Part shown: in pieces, positions 33,226 to 42,762 of the stretch
How the letters are laid out: each line of letters starts with the position of its first letter
Position numbering within the stretch: position 1 is the first letter of the stretch
DNA from: Chersky-840 sp035604715
GTDB taxonomy: Bacteria; Actinomycetota; Acidimicrobiia; Acidimicrobiales; UBA8190
Assembly: GCA_963731665.1 (NCBI GenBank)
Contig: CAVSWP010000008.1
Coordinates: 806,001-870,000, forward strand
DNA length: 64,000 bases
Reading direction: 5' to 3'
Notes under the pieces: model-generated
The model's database searches: none
Told to the model about the DNA's origin: nothing
Seen by the model: the letters and a program-made list of their open reading frames with translations, nothing else
Program-made: the position numbers and the translations under genes

Positions 33226-33673
33226 CAGTGCCTCCTTCTTGTCGTATAGACATATCCTCCGCGTACGGCGGGTAGTTGTTCATATCATCAAAATGGATGA
33301 ACCACTGCGCGTAGCAGTTCGACTGCCGGCAGTAGGTGCACGTGTCTTGCAACGCGGGCCGCCCGCACCTGGCGGAGAGTGAGCGCCCTGGTCATCGCCC
33401 CGGCTGGCGTGAGGGAAAGACCCGGTTCACCACGGGGTCGGATGCCAAGGTAAGGCCATCGGCGTCCCAGCATCCCAGATGCTTCTCGAACTGACCGCCC
33501 GGTATCGGCGATCACCGAGACTGGGGCGGGTAGGCCGTGGGCGCTCCGACCGATGACAGATGGGACTGGTGATGGAGGACGCGCGCCCGGGTACCCCTGA
33601 TTATCGATCGCCTGTGATCGCCGCATGGCGCCAACTTGAAGCCTTCATTCGATAGAGAACGAACCTGAGATAC
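33226..33673. other. Gap upstream of the IPT/TIG gene
   Basis: No convincing gene on either strand. The minus-strand side next to 33,225 must hold the IPT/TIG promoter (GAGGCACTGATGAGG region includes the AGGAGGCAC ribosome-binding site). Nothing else supportable was seen. Confidence 0.4.
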
Positions 33674-34072
33674 CTATCCGCGCGCAGATCGCCGACCAGG
33701 CACCCGTCTGGGAACGAGGCCCCGGCCGGTTACCGCGTCAGATGCCTCGGGCCCCTGCCTCGGAGAGCGCTGGTCAATGGAGACTGAGCTTGGGCGGAGC
33801 GCCCCTTTCCCACTGCCTGTCGAGCGCGCTGTTCGATCTAAAGTCCTGGTCTCGCTCCCCTTGCCCTCGGGAGCGTCCGATCCATGTCGTACCGCTATGC
33901 GGCGCCGGACGACCGACGATCGGCGAACGGGCATTTGAATTTCGGCCACATTGAGAGAGTGATCCTCTTCATGGAACTCGTGGAACATCTCGCGGCTCTG
34001 CGCCGCTAACTGATAGCCGCTCTCCTCGATCCAGCGAGCCAGACTCTTATACATCGGCACTACTTCGTCCAT
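33674..34072 (-). pseudogene. Fragment of a GyrI-like/effector-binding domain gene
   Basis: The minus-strand frame begins MDEVVPMYKSLARWIEESGY, then QLAAQSREMFHEFHEEDHSL and NVAEIQMPV. This matches the C-terminal half of GyrI-like (AraC effector-binding) domains, where a YxxLxxWIxxxGY helix precedes the final ExxxPV strand. After about residue 50 the frame becomes Arg/Ser-rich and no longer protein-like. The N-terminal half and any HTH domain are absent. It is best read as a gene remnant in the island. Confidence 0.5.
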
Positions 34073-34193
34073 GTCCCCTCGTGACGGGGCTGACGCCGGC
34101 CCGGAACAAGCCGCGAGCTGCCACGGAGGTGGATCGGTTACGCTCTGTGGCCTGCTCTGAGGGCAATCGTCATCGAGAGGGAGATGTCACGAA

Positions 34194-35405
34194 ATGCCTG
34201 CTTGGATCACCAAAGGTCGGAAGTGGCGGATCGGGGCGTGCGCCCTCGCTGCCATTGTTTCAGCGTCCCTCCTCGCCGCCTGCTCGTCATCGCCGACTGC
34301 CCACTCAGCCCAGCTGATCGACAATGCCGCTGTGACCACCCTCTCGATGACGTCACCCACCCCCTATACACCACACGCCCAGAACGGAGGCACCGACGAC
34401 TACCACTGCACGCTCCTGAACCCCCATGTGCAGCGGGACTCATTCATTGTCGCCAGTCAGTTCTTCCCCGGGAAGGGGCCATCGACGGTCGAGGTTCACC
34501 ATGCGATCCTCTTCTTGGTTCCGCCGGAACTGGTGAGTGCGGCCGAAACGGCCAATGACGGAGGCATGGGCTGGACCTGCTTCGGCGAGCCACCGGTTCT
34601 CGGACGTGGTCTGGGCCAGTTCCTCAACATGCCATGGCTCAGCGCGTGGGCGCCTGGACACGGCAAGGACGTCCTGCCGCTCACCACCGGTACACCGTTG
34701 GCCAAGGGCAGTTTGATCATCATGCAGGTCCACTACAACCTGCTCGTTGGTGACAAACCTGTCAGTCCGAGCGTGCAGCTCGAGACCGTGCCCGCGTCCG
34801 CCAACCTTCGACCCACCACGATCCAACCCGTCGTCGCCGTCCCCAACATCCCCTGCCCAGCCGGGGTCACGGGTCCGCTGTGCAACCGCACGGCTGAAGT
34901 CGCCAATCTCGACCAACGTTTCGGCTACTACATGGGAGCCTTTGATGCGGGCATGGAGACGGTCTGCGGTGAAGACCCCGCGAACCCGCCTGTGGGGGAC
35001 TCGACTTCCTGTACCTGGCAGATCGGTCAGGCCGGCTACATCGTGCGGGATATGGCACATATGCATCTGACCGGCGTGTCAGAGACGCTCACACTGAACC
35101 CGGGCACACCTCAGGCAAACACCATCATGGACGTCCCCGACTACAATTTCCACTATCAACGCGCCTACAACCTGAAGAACTGGGTCAAGGTGACCGCCGG
35201 CGAGTCCGTGCAAGTGAGTTGCAAGTACAACCCGACTCTCGCCCAGGAGCTGCCGGCGCTGCGATCGCTGCCACCCCACTTCATCACCTGGGGTGACGGC
35301 TCGTCCGATGAGATGTGTCTCGGCCTCGTCTGGGAGGTTCCGCTCAATCCGAATGCCACCGTGGATTGGGGACATCCCACTGGTGGGCTCAACATCCGGG
35401 CCTAA
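34194..35405 (+). CDS. PHM/DBM-like copper type II monooxygenase lipoprotein
   Basis: This is 403 residues. A lipoprotein signal ends SLLAAC with the lipid-acceptor Cys30, so it should be membrane-tethered outside the cell. The copper ligands of eukaryotic peptidylglycine/dopamine monooxygenases are all visible in order: DYHCTLLNP near 65, TVEVHHAIL with two His near 102, MQVHYN near 178, DMAHMHLTG with HxH near 288, and SSDEMCLGL with the Met near 373. In rat PHM the equivalents are H107/H108/H172 and H242/H244/M314. The reaction would be O2- and reductant-dependent hydroxylation; the substrate is unknown. Bacterial relatives exist but are little studied. Confidence 0.82.
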   Translation: MPAWITKGRKWRIGACALAAIVSASLLAACSSSPTAHSAQLIDNAAVTTLSMTSPTPYTPHAQNGGTDDYHCTLLNPHVQRDSFIVASQFFPGKGPSTVEVHHAILFLVPPELVSAAETANDGGMGWTCFGEPPVLGRGLGQFLNMPWLSAWAPGHGKDVLPLTTGTPLAKGSLIIMQVHYNLLVGDKPVSPSVQLETVPASANLRPTTIQPVVAVPNIPCPAGVTGPLCNRTAEVANLDQRFGYYMGAFDAGMETVCGEDPANPPVGDSTSCTWQIGQAGYIVRDMAHMHLTGVSETLTLNPGTPQANTIMDVPDYNFHYQRAYNLKNWVKVTAGESVQVSCKYNPTLAQELPALRSLPPHFITWGDGSSDEMCLGLVWEVPLNPNATVDWGHPTGGLNIRA

Positions 35406-35562
35406 GCGAATGAGCTTTGGGGATCCCATCGCTGTTCCACTGCGAGCGCCTCGGGACCAGCAACAAGGTGTGACATTTCTCATTGCTGGTAGGCGGAGGC
35501 GGCGCCTTTATGATCAAAGCAGCTGGCAAGAGCCGACGACTGAAACAGCAAGGAGACTGAAG

Positions 35563-35868
35563 ATGTCGGCAACTCTCAAGCTGACCCATAAAGCAATCGG
35601 AGCAGAGGTCCGTCGTGGTGCATACGATGCCGAGGTCGACGGCGAGCGCGTCGGGTCGGTCGAAATGAACGACACGATCGAGATACCAATCGAGGCTGGC
35701 CGTCACACCCTGCAAGTCCGCAACGGCCGAAACTCAAGCCGCACGCTGACCTTCGACGCGGTCGAGGGCCAGCTCGTCGCCTTCCGATGCACCGGGAAGA
35801 GGTTCTTGCCGATCTTTCTCGTGTCGTTCGTCGTGCCACGCCTGGCGCTCTCGCTCCGTCCGGTGTAG
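35563..35868 (+). CDS. PEGA-like domain protein, paralogue of the 27.9 kb gene
   Basis: This is 101 residues from ATG 35563 with AAGGAGAC upstream. Core strands EVDGERVGSVEMNDTIEIPI, EAGRHTLQVRNGRNSSRTLT and GQLVAFRCTGKRFLPIFLVS align with the 27.9 kb protein. The last 20 residues are hydrophobic and could insert in or associate with the membrane. It is a single gene following the copper monooxygenase. The function is unknown. Confidence 0.65.
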   Translation: MSATLKLTHKAIGAEVRRGAYDAEVDGERVGSVEMNDTIEIPIEAGRHTLQVRNGRNSSRTLTFDAVEGQLVAFRCTGKRFLPIFLVSFVVPRLALSLRPV

Positions 35869-36080
35869 CAGGGGCACTCAGAATCGAAAGATCCCTAAGC
35901 CACTCGAACCTGGAGAGCAGCTGTGCAAACCGACGCCACGCGCACATGCGAGCTGGTGGTGGGCTTGCACGACGTGACGACCCACCCAGAACGCTCTGTC
36001 CCTGTTTCTGATCGGGCTGGGCGACACGAGCCGATTTGGCGCCACCATGGCGGGATAGAACCGTCCACTAGCGTGATCAC

Positions 36081-36821
36081 ATGTTCAGTCTCGGCGGCCG
36101 GGTCGTGCTCATCACTGGTGCGGCCAGCGGCATAGGTCGTGCCACCGCACTGCTCGCCGCTCAGGAGGGGGCCTCGATAGGTGCCATCGACCTAGATTCC
36201 GCTGGTCTTCAGAGCTTGGTCGATGCCACCCGGCGCGGTGGCGGGCACATTGCCGGGCGGGTGACTGATGTCTCGGACGTCGCAGATCTGGCTGCCTCGA
36301 TTGCCTCGCTTGTCGAGGAGTTGGGGATTCTCCACGGCGTTTTCGCCAATGCTGGGATCCTTCCTCCTCCCGTCCCGTCACCGGCAATCGACTGGACCGA
36401 ATGGCGGCGGGTCTTGGACGTCAACCTCACCGGAGCTATATCGACGATCGTGGCGTCATTGCCTCACGTCGTCGACGGGGGGTCCCTCCTGGTGAACGGA
36501 TCATCCATGGCCATACGCCCTCGAGAGGAGAGACTCGCCTATGTCGCTGCCAAGGCGGGACTCCACACGGCAGCGCGAGCCCTGGCGCTGGAGGTTGCTC
36601 CCCGTCGAATCAGAGTGAACGTAATCGCGCCTGGCCTCACCGATACCCCCATGGTTCGGCGCATCCCGGGCCACATCGAGAGCGGGCTTCCCTCGGTGCC
36701 ACTCGGCGAGCTGGTTCCTGCTCAGGAGGTCGCCGCCTTGGCGGTATATCTCCTCTCCGACGCTGCGAAACACCTGACCGGCGCCGTCGTGAGCGTGGAC
36801 GGAGGACGCACGGCCGGATGA
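36081..36821 (+). CDS. Short-chain dehydrogenase/reductase (SDR)
   Basis: This 246-residue classical SDR has cofactor motif VLITGAASGIGRATAL near residue 10, VFANAGILPPP (NAG) near 87, active-site Ser in VNGSSMAIRP near 140, YVAAKAG with Tyr/Lys near 153-157 and the C-terminal VVSVDGGRTAG. It is an NAD(P)-dependent alcohol/ketone oxidoreductase of unknown substrate. Asp in GAIDLDSAG after strand 2 suggests a preference for NAD(H). It is transcribed alone. Confidence 0.93.
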   Translation: MFSLGGRVVLITGAASGIGRATALLAAQEGASIGAIDLDSAGLQSLVDATRRGGGHIAGRVTDVSDVADLAASIASLVEELGILHGVFANAGILPPPVPSPAIDWTEWRRVLDVNLTGAISTIVASLPHVVDGGSLLVNGSSMAIRPREERLAYVAAKAGLHTAARALALEVAPRRIRVNVIAPGLTDTPMVRRIPGHIESGLPSVPLGELVPAQEVAALAVYLLSDAAKHLTGAVVSVDGGRTAG

Positions 36822-36848
36822 GCGACCATCCAGTCCTGTCCTTGTAAA

Positions 36849-38948
36849 TCAGCTGTCGTCGTTCACCAGTTCCACGGCCACCGCGTTCCACGGGGAGCGA
36901 GCGCCTCGATCGGCGATGCGGACGACGGTGCCGGCCGGTCCCGTCGCCTGGTTGGTGAACTGCACCCACGACGCCCGGTGCCCGCCGACGGCGCCGCTCG
37001 GCAAGGAGAACCACCCGTAGGGCACATGACGGGTATTCCCGGTGGCACCCTGAACGACCGCATAGACCAGGGAGGCGCCGCTGGTGGTGGTGAGCTGGAG
37101 GCCGAGCGGTCCCGACGCACCCGATGACGCCGAAGCGGCTCCGACGCCGTCGGCCCCCTCGAGGGCGATTACGGTCAGATGCTGAGAGGCGCTCGGCTGC
37201 GACAGCGACGACGAGACGGTCACCGCCGGCGTCTCTTCGGGGACGGCTGCCGTCCAGATCTCGAGGTCGCCGGACGCGGCGTCGGAGCGCCTTACCAGGT
37301 GCCAACGAAGGCTGCCACCGGTGACGGTTGCACGCTGCCCGCGACCTCCGCCAGCGCTCACGAAGGCGACCAGGTCCTCTTCGCCGAACGCGATCGGGAA
37401 CCGGGGTGTGGTCACCGTTCCGGCGCCGTGGGCGGCCGTCTCTCTCTGGAGGACGAAGCACGCCATCGGAGGGGCAGGGTTTTGCACTGTGACCCCTATC
37501 GCCTGAGACATTACGACGGTCCCGCCTTCGTTGGTGGCGACTGCGGTGAGGGCGTAGGTGCCGTCGGCCACAGAACGGGTGTTCCATGACACCGAGTAGG
37601 GCGCCGTCGTGACCGGACCACCGAGGACACGCCCGTCCACCTCAAACTGCACTGAACGAATACCGACGTCGTCAAAGGCGTCGGCCGCCACGGGGACGGA
37701 GCCCGACAGGGTCTGGCCCGGTGCCGGGTTGATGATGCTCGCAGTGGGCGCTGAGTTCGGCGCGGCACTCAGTGCGGTGGGGACCGAGTCGTGGACGGTG
37801 ACCGATCGCACCGGCGCCGTGATTACGTCGCCGGCAGAGTCGGTGGCCTCTGCACTGAGCAGGTGGTTGCCGGGCACGGTGTTGCCCACGGTCCAGTTGT
37901 AGGAGAACGGCGCGGTGGTGACGGGGGCACCGAGCGGTTCACCATCGAGGAGGTACTGCACCGATTTGACCGTCCGAGAACGTGACGGGTGCAGGGCGGC
38001 GCTGAGCACGGCTGCTCCCTGCACGATGCCTCCGGGCGCCGGAATCTCGATGGACATGTTCCCGGCCGGGTTGTAGGGACCGGTCTGAGAGATCACCTGG
38101 ACCGTGCTGTTGTTGTCGATCACAGGGCTGCCGTCGGTGTTACTGATATAGAGCTCGGTGTCGGTCACGTTGTTGGTCTTGTTGCTCTCGGTGAAGAGGT
38201 TGTCGGGGTCGACCGTGGCCTGCAGGATGTAGTACTGGTTCGTGGGCAGGCCGGTAAGGTCGATGGGCTGGCCCGGATCGGTCTGGTCGTACTCGTCCCC
38301 CCACCCCACGCTCCATCCCAGGGGCGCCGAGGGTTTGTTGCAGTCGCTCTGGGGGATGAAGTCGTTGTTGGGGGTATTGGGAACCCCCCCGACTTGCGTG
38401 TCGCCCTGGATGCAATAGTCGGTCTTTGGGCTGGTGGCCACTACTGCTCCCAAGGACCCGTCGGAACTCATGTCGTTGAGAGTGAAGCTTGTAAGCGGGA
38501 AACGGTAGTGGGCTTCCGACGCGATGAAGATCCCCGTCCGTGCCAGGGGAACGCTGTAGTCCTTGCGCCAGCTGGTCCCACCCCGGCTCTTGAAGATCAC
38601 CTGGCTGAACGTGGCGATCCCTGTGTGCCTGTTGAACTTGGGCTTGAGCTCGAAAGGCCCCGTTCCCGCGTCCCACGTGATGTGGGTGAACTGAAGGTCG
38701 GGATCACCGGTATTGGGGTCCGGACCGATGCCGATCAAGCCCGTGGGGACAGCGATCTCGAGGTCGGGCAGCGTGACGTGGTAGGGCAAGCGGACCGCCG
38801 AGGCGCGGGCGCTGGCGATCGTCACGATGCACAACGCGATCAACAGAGTCGCGCCCCCACCCCCCGCCACCCGGCGCCAACCCCGAGCCACCGGCGTACC
38901 GTCCTTCTCGTCCCTAAGCCGAGCGACCCCGCTCTGTCGGCCCGACAC
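36849..38948 (-). CDS. Secreted lysyl-oxidase-like protein with Ig-like domains
   Basis: This is 699 residues. A signal/anchor helix (GATLLIALCIVTIASARASA) is followed by a lysyl-oxidase-like domain to about residue 270. It shows EAHYRFPLTSFTLND, KTDYCIQGD, LGWSVGWGDEYDQTDPGQPI, DLTGLPTNQYYILQATVDPD and ESNKTNNVTDTEL, a standard LOX-family order. The usual WxWHxHxH-type copper box is reduced to one His (EAHYRF), so oxidase activity is doubtful. Two Ig-like (Big-type) domains with VQYLLDGEPLGAPVTTAPFS and VQFEVDGRVLGGPVTTAPYS follow. A C-terminal beta-rich module of about 200 residues is not recognised. It is likely a surface structural protein. Confidence 0.8.
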   Translation of the reverse strand: MSGRQSGVARLRDEKDGTPVARGWRRVAGGGGATLLIALCIVTIASARASAVRLPYHVTLPDLEIAVPTGLIGIGPDPNTGDPDLQFTHITWDAGTGPFELKPKFNRHTGIATFSQVIFKSRGGTSWRKDYSVPLARTGIFIASEAHYRFPLTSFTLNDMSSDGSLGAVVATSPKTDYCIQGDTQVGGVPNTPNNDFIPQSDCNKPSAPLGWSVGWGDEYDQTDPGQPIDLTGLPTNQYYILQATVDPDNLFTESNKTNNVTDTELYISNTDGSPVIDNNSTVQVISQTGPYNPAGNMSIEIPAPGGIVQGAAVLSAALHPSRSRTVKSVQYLLDGEPLGAPVTTAPFSYNWTVGNTVPGNHLLSAEATDSAGDVITAPVRSVTVHDSVPTALSAAPNSAPTASIINPAPGQTLSGSVPVAADAFDDVGIRSVQFEVDGRVLGGPVTTAPYSVSWNTRSVADGTYALTAVATNEGGTVVMSQAIGVTVQNPAPPMACFVLQRETAAHGAGTVTTPRFPIAFGEEDLVAFVSAGGGRGQRATVTGGSLRWHLVRRSDAASGDLEIWTAAVPEETPAVTVSSSLSQPSASQHLTVIALEGADGVGAASASSGASGPLGLQLTTTSGASLVYAVVQGATGNTRHVPYGWFSLPSGAVGGHRASWVQFTNQATGPAGTVVRIADRGARSPWNAVAVELVNDDS

Positions 38949-39162
38949 CCTGAGCGGCCACCTTACTGTTGCTCGACCCTAGGGGCTCAGAAGACTCCAT
39001 CGAGCCGGTTGACCTCGGCTTCCTTCCCTTGTTCGGCCGGAGCGCACACCGCTCGATGATGGCAGCCCGCGTGGCATCGGCCCCGCAGCCCGGTGTTCGG
39101 GACACCGCCACCAACGCGGCGCGATCCACTCCCCCAAAAGGAGAAACTGGGGGTCGCCTCGT

Positions 39163-40671
39163 TTAGGAAATAGTGATCGACAGCACTTTCGTGGCAGTGT
39201 TCTGCGTTGACGGATGACCCCTCGTCCTCTTCGTTTTGTGGTCGACGACCTTCACAGTGAAGGGGTATGTCCCACTGTCCCTCCTGTTGGGCATGCCAGA
39301 GACCACCCCAGTCGTCTTGTTCAGACGGAGATCCTTGGGGAGGCTGCCGGAGAACAGAGACCACTTGTACGGGGGATTTCCGCCGCTGGCCGAAAGGGGA
39401 GTCGAGTAAGCGACCTTTGCCTCTCCAGCTGGCAACGACTCAGTTGAGATCCGCAACGTTGTCCCAGCGTCCAGGGAAGCCAGATGCAGGTACAGGGTCA
39501 GACCGTCTGGGGACACAGCTGTGCCGGCATAGTCGGAGATCAGGGCATAGTTGTCAGCGCCGTCACTCAGCGCGCTACAGGTGGTGGACGTATCGCCTAG
39601 CACCCACCATCCCCAGGCAAGGTAGCTGACGCCATCTGTGTCAGCCCAGTTCATGAAGCTCTCATCGAACGTTGTCAGGCTCGACGGTCCAGACGGGGGA
39701 TCGGCGCAGTCATAGCCCTGGTCGAACTCACCCGTCACCACCGGTACCTGTTTCGCTACGCTCGCGATCGAGGTGTTCCAGCACGATACGGTGTCGCAGG
39801 ACTCGCCGTAGTAGTTGTGGAACGATGCAGCCAACTGATTGTCGGGGTCCGTCGGCTCATTGGTCAGCCAGCCACTCAGATCATTGGCGTAGCTCAAACC
39901 ACCGAGCAGGATCGGCTGGCTCGCACCGGTCGCCCGGATTGCCGTTACCAGCGCCTGCATACCGACGGCTGCATACGTGTCGTTGTCGTCGATGGTGCCA
40001 TTTTGGTTGGCCACGGGCACCGAACACCCACCGTCAAGCCAACATGACCAGTTCACAGAGAGCGATGAGTTTCCGTTGGCCGCCGGTGAATAGGGCTCGT
40101 TGAAGACGTCGAACACGACCGCCGGATTGTCCTTGAAGTCACTGGCCACCGACGTCCAAAACGCAGCCGAGTGATCGTCGGGCATCGGGCGCTGGCCGTC
40201 AGCATTTAGGGTGCCGGGTGCCGACCAATGCAGATCGAGGATCACATACAACCCTGCCGCGTTGAGATCCGAAACCCACGATTCGATGGCCTGCTGGTAC
40301 CCGGCCTGCGTACCGTATGACGGCTGGCCGTTCAGGCCCAGCCAGCAGTCCTCATTCAGAGGAACTCTCACCGCATTGGCGTGCCATGAGGCAATCGCCA
40401 GAGCGGTGGCGGTCGTCAACGGTTGTGAAGAGTATCCCCAACCCTCGTCGCACGCGTACTCAGTGCTCGGCACATCGACGCCAAGAAGGCGGATCGTCTG
40501 GCCGTCGCCGTTGACGAAATGGTTGCCTGAGACTGCAATTGACAGGGCCGGACCGGCCTGGGCCGAACCGGTGACTGCGCCGGCCAAGACACAAGCCGCG
40601 ACTACCGTGCCAACGGCGAATGTCAACGTCCATGCTGACCTTTGACGGCGCCGTCCCGGGCCCCTCTTCAC
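39163..40671 (-). CDS. Secreted GH5-family glycoside hydrolase with Ig-like C-terminal domain
   Basis: This is 502 residues. After a signal peptide, the (beta/alpha)8 domain spans about residues 45-370: IRLLGVDVPSTEYACDEGWG, ANAVRVPLNEDCW, YVILDLHWSAPG, VVFDVFNEPYSP with the acid/base Glu near 192, and VPVVTGEFDQGYDC with the nucleophile near 310. These are the GH5 (clan A) strand motifs. The last 100 residues are a putative Ig/He_PIG domain (SASGGNPPYKWSLFSGSLPK, GVVSGMPNRRDSGTYPFTVK). It would cleave a beta-glucan or mannan outside the cell. It ends 215 bases upstream of the lysyl-oxidase-like gene on the same strand. Confidence 0.93.
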   Translation of the reverse strand: MKRGPGRRRQRSAWTLTFAVGTVVAACVLAGAVTGSAQAGPALSIAVSGNHFVNGDGQTIRLLGVDVPSTEYACDEGWGYSSQPLTTATALAIASWHANAVRVPLNEDCWLGLNGQPSYGTQAGYQQAIESWVSDLNAAGLYVILDLHWSAPGTLNADGQRPMPDDHSAAFWTSVASDFKDNPAVVFDVFNEPYSPAANGNSSLSVNWSCWLDGGCSVPVANQNGTIDDNDTYAAVGMQALVTAIRATGASQPILLGGLSYANDLSGWLTNEPTDPDNQLAASFHNYYGESCDTVSCWNTSIASVAKQVPVVTGEFDQGYDCADPPSGPSSLTTFDESFMNWADTDGVSYLAWGWWVLGDTSTTCSALSDGADNYALISDYAGTAVSPDGLTLYLHLASLDAGTTLRISTESLPAGEAKVAYSTPLSASGGNPPYKWSLFSGSLPKDLRLNKTTGVVSGMPNRRDSGTYPFTVKVVDHKTKRTRGHPSTQNTATKVLSITIS

Positions 40672-40810
40672 ACCGTGGATGTCTAGACCAGTGGTGTCAA
40701 CGAGTCAACGTGGCAGAACCCGTTGACAGGGAACGATTCGTCTCACGTGACCTGCGAGTTCGGGGCGGGGACTACTAAAGCAGGAAGGGTGATGAGCCGA
40801 TATCGCATGG

Positions 40811-41077
40811 ATGGGAAGCTACCTCAGTATCGAGGAGCGGGAGCGACTGCTAGCTGCTCAGATTGCCGAGCACGGCAAGGCCTATAACAGCGGGGCGCTC
40901 CTAAGGTTCGGCGAGTCGTTCGATCGACACGACGAGGCCGTCGAGCTGTTTCAGGCTCTCGCCGAACTCGCGTGGGCTGACAGCGTCATCGGCGGTCACG
41001 AGGATGCACGCGATGCGTTTGAGAAAGTGGCACAGCTGCTGAACGAGCTGTGTAACAACGTCAAGATGGATTTCTAG
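40811..41077 (+). CDS. Small TPR-like helical hypothetical protein
   Basis: This is 88 residues from ATG 40811: MGSYLSIEERERLLAAQIAE then an acidic helical region EAVELFQALAELAWADSVIG and DAFEKVAQLLNELCNNVKMD. It resembles a short TPR/helical hairpin, but no family is certain. GTTGACA at 40,721-40,727 upstream could be a -35 element. Confidence 0.6.
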   Translation: MGSYLSIEERERLLAAQIAEHGKAYNSGALLRFGESFDRHDEAVELFQALAELAWADSVIGGHEDARDAFEKVAQLLNELCNNVKMDF

Positions 41078-41189
41078 CTCACGAGTGCTCACGCCCCAGA
41101 CGAGAAATCTGTGGCGCCTCCCGGTGCTCCATCTCAACAGTACGGTCGTCGGTCGGGAGATTGATCCATCGGGGATTCCCGGAGGTGGG

Positions 41190-41837
41190 TTACTGCATCG
41201 AAGGGCGCGTGGGTGGCCCGGGATGTAATGCTGAGGCTCCGTCCGGACCGGGCACTTCGACCACAGGGTCCTCTCGATCGTCGAATTCTGTCCGTAGGGC
41301 CCGTGACATTACGGCGTGCTGGAAGTACAAGGAAGTGATGTAGGTCAACTCGAGGATCTCTTCGTCGCTCAGCCGGTCCTGGAGCGCGCCGAACAGAGCG
41401 TCGGGGACACGGCCGTGGTCATAGACGAGACAGTCGGTGTAGGCAAGGACAAGGCGTTCCGTCTCGTCGTAACAGGATGCCACCGACCAATGAGGGATCG
41501 ACTGGATCTTCTCCTCGGCCACACCGAGATCCCGCAAGGACTTGCAGTGTTGGGAGTACACGAACTGGCTCCCTGCTGCCCATCCTGCGCGGATCTGGCC
41601 CAACTCTCGCAGGACCGGGTCTAGTCGCCGCTTCGGGCTCTGGTACAGCGCAAAGCCCGCAACGGCATGCTCGAGGACATCGGGGACGAGCGCAAACACG
41701 GTCCACCAATCACCGGGCGAGGCTGTCCAGGTGCCCGGCTCGTCAACAGGGTCCCGACCTTCGAAGAGGAAGTCGTACATCGTCGTGACGATGGGCGCTT
41801 TTGCCTCTGACCTGCGCACCTGACGGAGTCGGGGCAC
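41190..41837 (-). CDS. Carboxymuconolactone decarboxylase/AhpD-like protein
   Basis: This is 215 residues from GTG 41837 (the start VPRLRQVRRSEAKAPIVTTM matches how this actinobacterial group begins). The helical AhpD-like core has RELGQIRAGWAAGSQFVYSQ then HCKSLRDLGV, in which the usual CxxC/E-x8-C-x2-C cysteines are replaced (YSQH), and a C-terminal helix LTYITSLYFQHAVMSRALRT. Without the cysteine pair, peroxidase activity is unlikely; a decarboxylase or isomerase-like role is more plausible. It follows the VOC gene by 6 bases, so both are one operon. Confidence 0.82.
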   Translation of the reverse strand: MPRLRQVRRSEAKAPIVTTMYDFLFEGRDPVDEPGTWTASPGDWWTVFALVPDVLEHAVAGFALYQSPKRRLDPVLRELGQIRAGWAAGSQFVYSQHCKSLRDLGVAEEKIQSIPHWSVASCYDETERLVLAYTDCLVYDHGRVPDALFGALQDRLSDEEILELTYITSLYFQHAVMSRALRTEFDDREDPVVEVPGPDGASALHPGPPTRPSMQ

Positions 41838-41843
41838 CGTCGC

Positions 41844-42395
41844 TCAGGCGTCGATCCGGACAACCGGTTCAGGGTCGTGCAACAAATCACCTTCATCGAG
41901 AACCCGGGTCCAACAGGCGAACTCGAGAAGGATCCCGTCAGGGTCCTGGAAGTAGACGGATCGTACAAACACTCCCGGATGCATGGTGTCGCTGATGCCG
42001 AACTCACTGTCGTCGTGATTGGCAACCTCGGTACAGTCGACCCCGGCAGCTAACAGGCGGGCCCGGTACTCGTCGATGCGTTCCGGTGCGACAGTGAATG
42101 CCACGTGGTTCATCGAACCTATGGCACTGGTGAGATCCCCTTTGTCGGGGCGGGCAGCCGGTGCCGATATTCCAGGAACCCCGTCGGGAGCCCCGGGGAA
42201 CCAGAAGAACGCGAGGCAGTCGCCTCCCCCACAATCGAAGAAGAAATGCTGGCCCATGCCCTCTGGCAGCTGGATCGTCTTGACCAGCCGCATCCCCAGC
42301 ACGTTCGAATAGAAGTCGACCGTGCGCCCCATGTCGCGGCAAACGAGGGCCAAGTGGTGGACGCCCCGGAACTCAAATGGCTTGCGATCCTCCAT
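41844..42395 (-). CDS. VOC-family dioxygenase/glyoxalase-like protein
   Basis: This is 183 residues from ATG 42395 (the frame extends to 42512 without coding character). The paired beta-alpha-beta-beta-beta modules are visible: GVHHLALVCRDMGRTVDFYS at the start (metal-binding His), SMNHVAFTVAPERIDEYRAR in the second module and DPDGILLEFACW (the Glu ligand) at the end. These are the metal positions of vicinal-oxygen-chelate enzymes such as extradiol dioxygenases. With the downstream AhpD-like protein it may form a small aromatic or lactone degradation step; the substrate is unknown. Confidence 0.88.
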   Translation of the reverse strand: MEDRKPFEFRGVHHLALVCRDMGRTVDFYSNVLGMRLVKTIQLPEGMGQHFFFDCGGGDCLAFFWFPGAPDGVPGISAPAARPDKGDLTSAIGSMNHVAFTVAPERIDEYRARLLAAGVDCTEVANHDDSEFGISDTMHPGVFVRSVYFQDPDGILLEFACWTRVLDEGDLLHDPEPVVRIDA

Positions 42396-42762
42396 GCAAC
42401 ACCCCACTGTGAGACGGTGATACCAGTCTAGATGTTGGAAGGAAGATCGTCCTGATAGATACGGCGTGCCGGATGGCCTCTGCCACCCTTCCCCAGGGTT
42501 GATCAATGGCACCCACGATCACGGCGGCCGAAGTGGCCCAGATGCTCAGGCGGGCTCGCGCTCTGCAATGAAGCCGAAGCCCAAACGTGCGGCCAGAAGC
42601 CCACGCAGAATGAACATCGGCACTGCCAGGCCAAGCCTCACGAACCTCATCAACCCTGTCGGAGAGAAGTGTCGAGCGGTCTGGAGCTAACCCGGCTCCC
42701 AGATTTGGCGCGATACTCTTCGTCGACTGGACTAACGCCATTGCGCCTGCGGGGGTAAGCGA

